Assembly: GCA_934533135.1 (NCBI GenBank)
Contig: CAKTBG010000005.1
Span: 27,672-91,671, forward strand
From: an uncultured Faecalibacterium sp.
GTDB lineage: Bacteria; Bacillota; Clostridia; Oscillospirales; Ruminococcaceae
Direction of reading: 5' to 3'
DNA length: 64,000 bases
The notes under the pieces were generated by a model. The model did no database searches. It had not been told where the DNA came from and was given only the letters and a program-made list of their open reading frames with translations. Positions within the stretch are counted from its first letter, which is position 1. The number at the start of each line of letters is the position of its first letter. A program made the translations under genes and the position numbers. Below are positions 58,692 to 64,000 of the stretch, in pieces.

Positions 58692-59702
58692 ATGTTAAAG
58701 ATAAAAGATGCGGTCAACAAAAGTTTAAGTTCTGTACAATTCGGCGCAAAGAAATTTAATGATACAGTTGCACCTAAAATTGCCCAAGGCATCGGAGACA
58801 CGGTTCAAAAGACAGGAGATACACTGGCTATCGGAAAATCGGTCGTTTTGGATACCGGTTCAAATGCCAAAGAGGTTTTGATGGAGCAGCTGGATGCCAA
58901 CCACGACGGCAAAGTAGACATTGAAGATATCATTATCCTTGGCTTAAAAACTCCGGGAGTAAAAGTTGAACGAAGCAAGTTTTTGACAACTGAACTTCGG
59001 GTACATTATGACGCCGAAACGATTGAAAAAGCGATAGAGACCACACCAATTGCGGCTGGTGTTCCACTCGATGAAATCAATAAAATTGCGGACGCTGTAA
59101 TTCAGCACGAACGATATTTTGTGTCAGGAATTTCAGCTGCATTGGGCGCACCGGGTGGCGCGGCTATGATGGCAACTATCCCCACTGATATTATGCAGTA
59201 TTATGGTTATACACTCAGAGCCGCACAGAAACTGATGTACTTGTATGGATTTCCAGAAATCATAACAGCTGAGAATGACGCCCAAATTGACACACCAACA
59301 ATGAACACTCTAATCATTGCAATGGGCGTAATGTTTGGCGTTGCAGGTGCCAATAATGCAATCAAGGCGATGGCGAAAGCACTTGGTACCGGAGTTGAAA
59401 AGCAGCTGATGAAAAAAGCTCTTACAAAAGGAGCGATTTATCCAATTGTAAAAAGTATCGCCAAGTGGTTCGGCATTAAAATGACAAAGGAAGTTTTCTC
59501 CGGATTCTTCAAGAAAGCGATTCCGGTCGCCGGCGGAATCATTGGCGGCGGTATTACATATTTCTCCTTTAAACCCTGTTGCGACAGGTTGAAAGACAGT
59601 CTGATGGACACTGCTCTGTCCAATCCGCATCACAAAGAAACGAAAGAAGAAACCGAAATCTTTGAATCAATTGCCAGAGAAGTTGACGAATTATCTGAAT
59701 AA
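58692..59702 (+). CDS. AT-rich EcsC-like protein with an EF-hand-like loop
   Basis: A 336-residue protein. The centre (FVSGISAALGAPGGAAMMAT, then IPTDIMQYYGYTLRAAQKLM and YLYGFPEI) resembles the EcsC family. At ~77-88, LDANHDGKVDIEDIIIL fits a DxNxDGxVDxxD calcium-binding loop. Residues 255-290 hold two Gly-rich hydrophobic segments (VAGGIIGGGITYFSF), so it may be membrane associated. Low GC marks it, with its neighbour, as foreign. EcsC itself has no clear biochemical role. Co-transcribed with the zinc-finger gene. Confidence 0.75.
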   Translation: MLKIKDAVNKSLSSVQFGAKKFNDTVAPKIAQGIGDTVQKTGDTLAIGKSVVLDTGSNAKEVLMEQLDANHDGKVDIEDIIILGLKTPGVKVERSKFLTTELRVHYDAETIEKAIETTPIAAGVPLDEINKIADAVIQHERYFVSGISAALGAPGGAAMMATIPTDIMQYYGYTLRAAQKLMYLYGFPEIITAENDAQIDTPTMNTLIIAMGVMFGVAGANNAIKAMAKALGTGVEKQLMKKALTKGAIYPIVKSIAKWFGIKMTKEVFSGFFKKAIPVAGGIIGGGITYFSFKPCCDRLKDSLMDTALSNPHHKETKEETEIFESIAREVDELSE

Positions 59703-59783
59703 TGCTCGCTTTTGATCGAGGTCTGATAATCAGAAATAAGTGAGTTCATTCACACCTCAAACCATCAGAACAGGAGGCCCCCC

Positions 59784-59879
59784 ATGAAACGCGCCTATGC
59801 ATCCTCTCAATACGCGAAGCCTTACGAGCGATACTGCCGGGAGCATTTTCCGGCGGAGGCCGAGGAGATTTTTCTATGA
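59784..59879 (+). CDS. 31-residue leader peptide or gene remnant coupled to the GNAT gene
   Basis: MKRAYASSQYAKPYERYCRE and eleven more residues, with a strong AGGAGG seven bases before the ATG. Its stop overlaps the GNAT start (CTATGA), so its translation is coupled to the next gene, which lacks a good binding site of its own beyond GGCCGAGGAG. It may be a real small protein or the N-terminal remnant of a longer one. Confidence 0.55.
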   Translation: MKRAYASSQYAKPYERYCREHFPAEAEEIFL

Positions 59880-60349
59880 ACACAAACACTGATTTTATCA
59901 TCCGCAACGCGAAAATCGAGGATTACCCGGCCGTGCGCCGCATTTTCCATCAGGTGCAGACCATGCACGTCGCATGGCGGCCGGATATCTACAAACCGAA
60001 CGACGACCTGCTGCCCGAAGCCGTGTTCCGGAAGATCGTCGAGGGAAACACGTTCTATGTCGCCGAAACGAACGGTACCGTCGTCGGCATCCTCGAACTG
60101 GTGTTCCGGCACATCGAGTCGCCCGCCCACGTCACCCGGAATATCGTGTTCATCGACAGCATGGCCGTGGACAAAGCATACCGCGGGATGGGCATCGGGC
60201 ACTTGTTCTTTGAAAAAGTGAAAGAAATCAAAGAGCAGAACCACCTTGATGGAATCGAGCTTCAGGTCAACGCAAAAAATAAAGCCGCCCACGAAATGTA
60301 TACCCGCTACGGCTTCACCGAAAAGTCTGTCAACATGGAATTGCTGTAA
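59876..60349 (+). CDS. GNAT family N-acetyltransferase
   Basis: A 157-residue GNAT: FIIRNAKIEDYPAVRRIFHQ at the start, VVGILELVF, FIDSMAVDKAYRGMGIGHLFF (the acetyl-CoA Q/RxxGxG/A loop reads RGMGIG) and NAKNKAAHEMYTRYGFTEK at the end. It transfers acetyl from acetyl-CoA to an amine, with the acceptor unknown. GC is intermediate between the AT-rich island and the core genes. It is followed by a nitroreductase gene 16 bases on. Confidence 0.9.
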   Translation: MNTNTDFIIRNAKIEDYPAVRRIFHQVQTMHVAWRPDIYKPNDDLLPEAVFRKIVEGNTFYVAETNGTVVGILELVFRHIESPAHVTRNIVFIDSMAVDKAYRGMGIGHLFFEKVKEIKEQNHLDGIELQVNAKNKAAHEMYTRYGFTEKSVNMELL

Positions 60350-60365
60350 ATAAGGAGATTTTGCC

Positions 60366-60956
60366 ATGAACACCTACGACGCCATCATGACCCGCCGAAG
60401 CACCCGGAACTACCTTGACAAGCCGGTAGAGCCGGAACTTCTGGAAAAGATCCTCGAAGCCGGACGGTTTGCACCCAGCGGCGGAAACAGCCAGACCAAC
60501 CACTTTATCGTGGTGCGGGATCCCGCCATCAAGAACAAGCTCGTGGAGCTGGTCGAAGCCGCTTTTGCCAAAATGACCTATGATGAAAACACCTATGGCA
60601 GCCTGCGGAACTCGATTTCCCGCGCCCAGAAGGGCGGCTATGTGTTCTGCTACAATGCACCGGTGCTGATCATCGTCGCCAATCAGAAGAACTATGGCAA
60701 CAATCAGGCGGACTGTGCCGTTGCCCTTGAAAATATGATGCTGGAGGCAAACGAGCTGAACCTTGGCAGCTGTTACATCAACCAGCTGCGCTGGCTCAAC
60801 GAGGAGGAAACGCTGCTCTCCTACCTGCACGAACTCGGCATGAAAGAAGATGAGCGGGTCTATGGTTCCCTCAGCGTCGGCTATCCGGCCACCGACGACG
60901 GTCTGCCCGACCGCACGCCTCTTCCCCGAAAAGGCAACGATGTAACGTGGCATTGA
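60366..60956 (+). CDS. Nitroreductase family protein
   Basis: A 196-residue FMN-dependent oxidoreductase: MTRRSTRNYLDKPVEPELLE (RRSxRxY FMN contact), AGRFAPSGGNSQTNHFIVV, and the LGSCYINQL region near residue 137. Reduces quinones, nitro compounds or other electron acceptors with NAD(P)H. AAGGAG is nine bases before the start. Co-transcribed with the GNAT gene. Confidence 0.92.
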   Translation: MNTYDAIMTRRSTRNYLDKPVEPELLEKILEAGRFAPSGGNSQTNHFIVVRDPAIKNKLVELVEAAFAKMTYDENTYGSLRNSISRAQKGGYVFCYNAPVLIIVANQKNYGNNQADCAVALENMMLEANELNLGSCYINQLRWLNEEETLLSYLHELGMKEDERVYGSLSVGYPATDDGLPDRTPLPRKGNDVTWH

Positions 60957-61017
60957 GACAAACGCGAAACCTTCTGCACGCCAGAACGAAAAACGATCAG
61001 GGTCTCCTTGCCAATCA

Positions 61018-61071
61018 GGATCGTGTCGAAGTCGTCTGCGCGCTGTCCGAATTCCCGAAATCCAAAGAGTG
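61018..61071 (+). pseudogene. Possible remnant of an RNA-methyltransferase C-terminus
   Basis: Frame QDRVEVVCALSEFPKSKE ending in TGA at 61069-61071. It is similar to the end of RlmD-type enzymes (the gene at 57093 ends with CEVVCALSKVNKAKT). No start or catalytic motif remains. Short, so low confidence. Confidence 0.3.
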
Positions 61072-61083
61072 AAACAAGTTACA

Positions 61084-62196
61084 ATGAACGGATATTTTTA
61101 TGTATTAACAACCATTGACCTTTTTGTGCTGAGCTTCATGTGCCTCCTCACAAAGCTCAGCGAATCCCTGAACAAAAAGCAGAAACAGGGGTTTTTCTTC
61201 GCCTTTGCGCTGATCGCGGCGATCTCGGTGCTGGAGGTGGTGACGCTGGCGGTAGACGGTGCTCCGGCGGGGTACCGCTGGCTGAACATCCTGTCCAACT
61301 ATCTGGGGTTCGGCCTCTCCCCGGCGGTATCCCTTTGCCTCGTGTACAGCATGGATCGGAAAAAGCGGACGAGCCGCTGGTTCAAGGCGGCGGTGTGCTG
61401 CGAGGCGTGCTATCTGCTGTTCCTTGCCCTGTCCATCCCCGCCGGGCTGGTGTTCTCCGTCAGTGCCGACAACCTCTATTCCCGCGGGCAATCCTTCTAT
61501 ATTTATATCATCATGTACTTTTCGGCCATCGTGTATCTTTCGGCCTCCACCCTCGTCACGGCGCGGGAGTTTCAGAACCGCAGCCGGGCACTGATCTACC
61601 CCCTGATGATCTTTCTGACCCTCGAGACGATCATTCAGGTGGCTCTGCCGGATCTCCACGTCACATGGCTGTGCGTCACCCTGTTGTCGGTGCTGTATTT
61701 TATCTACTGCAACGAGATGTGGAATCAGCTGGACGCCCTTACCGGACTGCTGAATCAGAACAGCTACCTGAACCGCACCGCAGAGATGCGCTGCAGCAAC
61801 GGAGTGCTGATGGTGTTCGATGTGGACAACTTCAAGCAGATCAATGACCGCTACGGCCACACACAGGGGGATATCTGTCTGGCCGAGATCGGCCATTGCA
61901 TCAAAAAAGCCTACGCCCACAGCGGTTACTGTTACCGCATCGGCGGCGACGAGTTCTGCGTCCTGCTGGAAAACGCCGACCGGGAGAAGCAGTGTACGCA
62001 GGAGTTTGTGTACCAACTGGAACAGCGGCGCAAGGCCATAGGCTTTCTGCCCTTGGTGTCCTTTGGGTCGGCTTCCTTTTCGGGAGAGGATATTCTGACC
62101 GTGAAGAACCGAGCCGACCGGGAGATGTACCGCTGCAAAAAGACCCAGAAATCCGCCCCCGCAGGCGAACCCGTCAAAAGCGAAAACGTCCTGTAG
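61084..62196 (+). CDS. Membrane-bound GGDEF diguanylate cyclase
   Basis: A 370-residue protein with about six membrane segments in residues 1-215 and a GGDEF domain in 220-355: FDVDNFKQINDRYGH, and the catalytic IGGDEFCVLL intact. No RxxD inhibition site is seen five residues before GGDEF. It makes cyclic di-GMP in response to an unknown signal. The ATG at 61084 has no strong binding site; a GTG at 61069 in frame is an alternative. No EAL domain is in the window. Confidence 0.88.
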   Translation: MNGYFYVLTTIDLFVLSFMCLLTKLSESLNKKQKQGFFFAFALIAAISVLEVVTLAVDGAPAGYRWLNILSNYLGFGLSPAVSLCLVYSMDRKKRTSRWFKAAVCCEACYLLFLALSIPAGLVFSVSADNLYSRGQSFYIYIIMYFSAIVYLSASTLVTAREFQNRSRALIYPLMIFLTLETIIQVALPDLHVTWLCVTLLSVLYFIYCNEMWNQLDALTGLLNQNSYLNRTAEMRCSNGVLMVFDVDNFKQINDRYGHTQGDICLAEIGHCIKKAYAHSGYCYRIGGDEFCVLLENADREKQCTQEFVYQLEQRRKAIGFLPLVSFGSASFSGEDILTVKNRADREMYRCKKTQKSAPAGEPVKSENVL

Positions 62197-62249
62197 AAGA
62201 ATGTCCTCTGAATCCCCGATCGGACAAAGGCGCGCTGGAAACGATCCGC

Positions 62250-62285
62250 AAAAAGAGAGAGGGCTGGACAGTGCCAGCCCTCTTG
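62250..62285 (-). terminator. Terminator of the macrodomain/SirTM operon
   Basis: AGAGGGCTGG (62258-62267) pairs with CCAGCCCTCT (62274-62283); CTCTTTTTGC follows on the minus strand. Confidence 0.88.
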
Positions 62286-62289
62286 TGGG

Positions 62290-63207
62290 TCACAATTGTG
62301 CTATCACTGCGCCAATATCTGTATTGACACAGACAGCCTGCCGCTGGATCTCCGGCGGGCAAACGGCCTGTTCCTGATTGATGCAGGCGTAGAATGCGTT
62401 TGGATTTTTAGCGGTCATCCGCCAGAACGGATACTTGATGATGACTGGGGTGTTGTAGCCGACGCCCAATTCCAGAAAGAGGATACGCTGCCCCTCATGA
62501 CGGCGCAGAAATTCACTGTATCGCTCTGCCGCACGGTGCCATCCTTCGTCCTCTACAAAAGTATCGTCTGCACGCAGGTTCATGCTCATGGGCTTGCCGC
62601 AGTGCGTACAATGGGGCACAAGCTCCGGTGGGATCTTTGTCTTGAGCGGTGTGGACTTCGGTGCGCTCAAGGAGCCATCCGGCAGGATCTGATACCCTTG
62701 CGCTTCGACCATCTGCCGGATGATGGATTCGTTATCAAAGGTTTCCTGACAGCAGGGCTCGGAACACTGGAACAGGCCATAATCCCCCTGCGTATAGAAC
62801 AACCGCTTTTTATCAAAGCCCGCCTTTTGGAAGCAGTGATCCACATTGGTTGTGATAACAAAATAATCCTTATCAGCCACCAGCTTCAAAAGGGCATCAT
62901 AGACCGGTTTGGGGGCATCCATATAGCGGTTGATGTAGATATAGCGGCTCCAGTAAGCCCAGTGCTCTTCCAGCGAAGAATACGGGTAAAAGCCGCCGGA
63001 ATACATATCCGAAAATCCATATTTCGACGCAAAATCGGAAAAGTATTTTTCAAACCGCTCGCCGGTGTAAACAAATCCGGCAGAGGTGGAAAGCCCGGCT
63101 CCGGCACCGATCACAACAGCGTCACAGTCCTGCAAAGCGGTTTGCAGCCGCTCAAGCTGCTCCGAGCAGCTTTTCGTAGAGGGCTTTGTCCATATCTTTG
63201 AAAACAT
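62290..63207 (-). CDS. SirTM-type sirtuin (protein ADP-ribosyltransferase)
   Basis: A 305-residue sirtuin: VIGAGAGLSTSAGFVYTGE (NAD loop), ITTNVDHCFQKAGF (NVDH instead of the deacetylase NxDxLH), TQGDYGLFQCS and a zinc site with CSEPCC...HCTHCGKPM. This pattern is class M sirtuin (SirTM), which in Staphylococcus and Streptococcus ADP-ribosylates a lipoylated GcvH-like protein; family membership is from motifs. It starts at 63207 with AAGGTGA seven bases upstream, overlapping the macrodomain gene by 56 bases, so the two are coupled. Confidence 0.9.
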   Translation of the reverse strand: MFSKIWTKPSTKSCSEQLERLQTALQDCDAVVIGAGAGLSTSAGFVYTGERFEKYFSDFASKYGFSDMYSGGFYPYSSLEEHWAYWSRYIYINRYMDAPKPVYDALLKLVADKDYFVITTNVDHCFQKAGFDKKRLFYTQGDYGLFQCSEPCCQETFDNESIIRQMVEAQGYQILPDGSLSAPKSTPLKTKIPPELVPHCTHCGKPMSMNLRADDTFVEDEGWHRAAERYSEFLRRHEGQRILFLELGVGYNTPVIIKYPFWRMTAKNPNAFYACINQEQAVCPPEIQRQAVCVNTDIGAVIAQL

Positions 63208-63931
63208 TGAAGATCACCTTTTTCACACTGGTTTGCTTTTTGAGAAATGCTTGGACGGTCTGCACGGCGATCTCTGCCGCCAGCTCATTCGGGAAATGGA
63301 ACTCTCCGGTGGAGATGCAGCAGAAGGCTACGCTTTCCAGCCCCTTTTCGGCCGCCAGCTCCAAGCAGGAGCGGTAGCAGGAGGCCAGAAGCTCCTTGTC
63401 CCGCGCTGTGACCCGCCCGGAAACGATGGGCCCGACGGTGTGCAGCACAGAACGGCAGGGCAGATCGAATGCCGGCGTGATTTTCGCCTGCCCGGTAGGT
63501 TCCGGACAGCCCTGCTGTTCCATCAATTCCGCACAGGCAAGGCGCAGCTGCACCCCGGCATAGGTGTGGATGGCGTTGTCGATGCAGCCGTGGTTGGGGC
63601 AGTAACAGCCGGTCATGCCGCTGTTGGCGGCGTTGACGATGGCATCGCACTTGAGGGTGGTAATATCGCCCTGCCAGAGGTACAGCCCCGGCTGAGCGGG
63701 TGTCAGGTCAGCAACATCCGTGATGCCCTTTGCGGCGGTCTCGGTTTTCAGATATTCATCCTGTATTTGCAGAAAGTCCGGGCTGCTGTGCTGGGGCGCA
63801 CGGATGTTCAGCAGACCCCGCAGGAGCTGACGCTGACTGTTTGCATCTGCCGGAATGCGCATATCCCGGTATTCCGGGTTTTCCTTCAAAAGCGACCGGA
63901 TCAGAAACAGCCGCCGCTCACTTTGGTTCAT
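63152..63931 (-). CDS. Zinc-containing macrodomain ADP-ribosyl hydrolase
   Basis: A 259-residue protein: about 75 residues of helices, then a macrodomain with LYLWQGDITTLKCDAIVNAANSGM and GCYCPNHGCIDNAIHTYAG, the His/Cys residues of the zinc-macro class. VLHTVGPIV and CCISTGEFHFP complete the ADP-ribose pocket. It reverses the modification made by the SirTM partner in characterised operons. GAGGG lies nine bases before the ATG at 63931. GcvH-L and the lipoate ligase partners are not in this window. Confidence 0.93.
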   Translation of the reverse strand: MNQSERRLFLIRSLLKENPEYRDMRIPADANSQRQLLRGLLNIRAPQHSSPDFLQIQDEYLKTETAAKGITDVADLTPAQPGLYLWQGDITTLKCDAIVNAANSGMTGCYCPNHGCIDNAIHTYAGVQLRLACAELMEQQGCPEPTGQAKITPAFDLPCRSVLHTVGPIVSGRVTARDKELLASCYRSCLELAAEKGLESVAFCCISTGEFHFPNELAAEIAVQTVQAFLKKQTSVKKVIFNVFKDMDKALYEKLLGAA

Positions 63932-63933
63932 AG

Positions 63934-64000
63934 TCAAACCCTCTTTTCGATTGTCTGCTTAGGGCAGACTTCCGCACACCGCCCGCAGTGGAGACAGTGG
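63934..64000 (-). CDS. C-terminal end of a [4Fe-4S] ferredoxin-like protein, cut by window edge
   Basis: The last 21 codons read HCLHCGRCAEVCPKQTIEKR and V, then TGA. CxxCxxCxxxCP is a [4Fe-4S] binding motif. The stop lies two bases before the macrodomain start, so it belongs to the same operon. The type of protein cannot be decided from this piece. Confidence 0.75.
   Translation of the reverse strand, partial: HCLHCGRCAEVCPKQTIEKRV

Noticed and set aside
58077..61071. Accessory stretch as an integrative element using the 3' end of the RlmD-like gene
   Set aside because: The fragment at 61018 resembles the gene end only at protein level. There is no direct DNA repeat, integrase or tRNA to support site-specific integration.

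Overview
The window looks like a chromosomal segment of a GC-rich gut Clostridium, most probably Faecalibacterium or a close Oscillospirales relative. This rests on the high-GC third codon positions, AGGAGG-type ribosome binding sites, consensus TTGACA/TATAAT promoters, the gene repertoire (citrate lyase, hexuronate catabolism, BspA-type surface proteins, a P1B ATPase paired with a DUF6110-like protein) and a dense family of intergenic palindromic repeats. The species call is inference; the sequence holds no rRNA or tRNA gene.

Layout. 1-2,010 (minus): end of a citrate lyase operon, citD-citE-citF, with citF cut by the window edge. 2,284-7,677: a YitT-type membrane protein and a 1,454-residue surface protein (leucine-rich repeats, beta-helix, two Cna-B-like domains, Pro-rich stalk, LIQTG anchor). 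8,025-10,316: purC and a glycerophosphodiesterase. 10,432-14,647: a MarR regulator and a heterodimeric ABC exporter. 15,029-17,619: VTT membrane protein, DEDDh exonuclease, HAD phosphatase. 17,978-20,459: DUF6110-like protein and P1B ATPase. 20,599-21,015: a repeat-rich lipoprotein with an in-frame stop. 21,123-27,024: an aldose-epimerase-like gene and uxaA/uxaB diverging from uxaC, with shared TTGTATAC operators. 27,025-30,291: a second surface LRR/InlB-repeat protein enclosed by ~170-bp inverted repeats. 30,292-31,372: lrgAB. 31,598-43,974: a rearranged division and cell-wall cluster in transcription order rsmH-ftsL-pbp-murF-mraY-ftsW-murG-ftsQ-murE. 44,210-46,021: rsmD with a coiled-coil protein, and a flavoprotein. 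46,040-46,485: a probable unannotated type I toxin-antitoxin locus. 46,731-50,198: a lipoprotein and a GH2 glycosidase lacking its acid/base Glu. 50,328-52,430: zinc ribbon, DUF5685-like and DnaJ genes. 52,506-56,949: secreted protein, serC-serA, BlaI-like regulator. 57,093-58,259: an RlmD-like methyltransferase. 58,329-64,000: an accessory stretch with two AT-rich genes, GNAT, nitroreductase, GGDEF protein, and a macrodomain/SirTM operon behind a ferredoxin-like gene.

Main points of interest: (1) a 44-residue hydrophobic toxin-like peptide facing a convergent ~100-nt antisense RNA across a shared bidirectional terminator; (2) runs of 6-9 G between the -35 and -10 boxes of three surface or secreted protein genes, suggesting phase-variable promoters; (3) long inverted repeats around one of these genes, each carrying a long hairpin with a tRNA T-arm-like tip that also occurs a third time elsewhere; (4) an intergenic repeat family whose copies often begin within one base of a stop codon; (5) a SirTM/macrodomain ADP-ribosylation pair.
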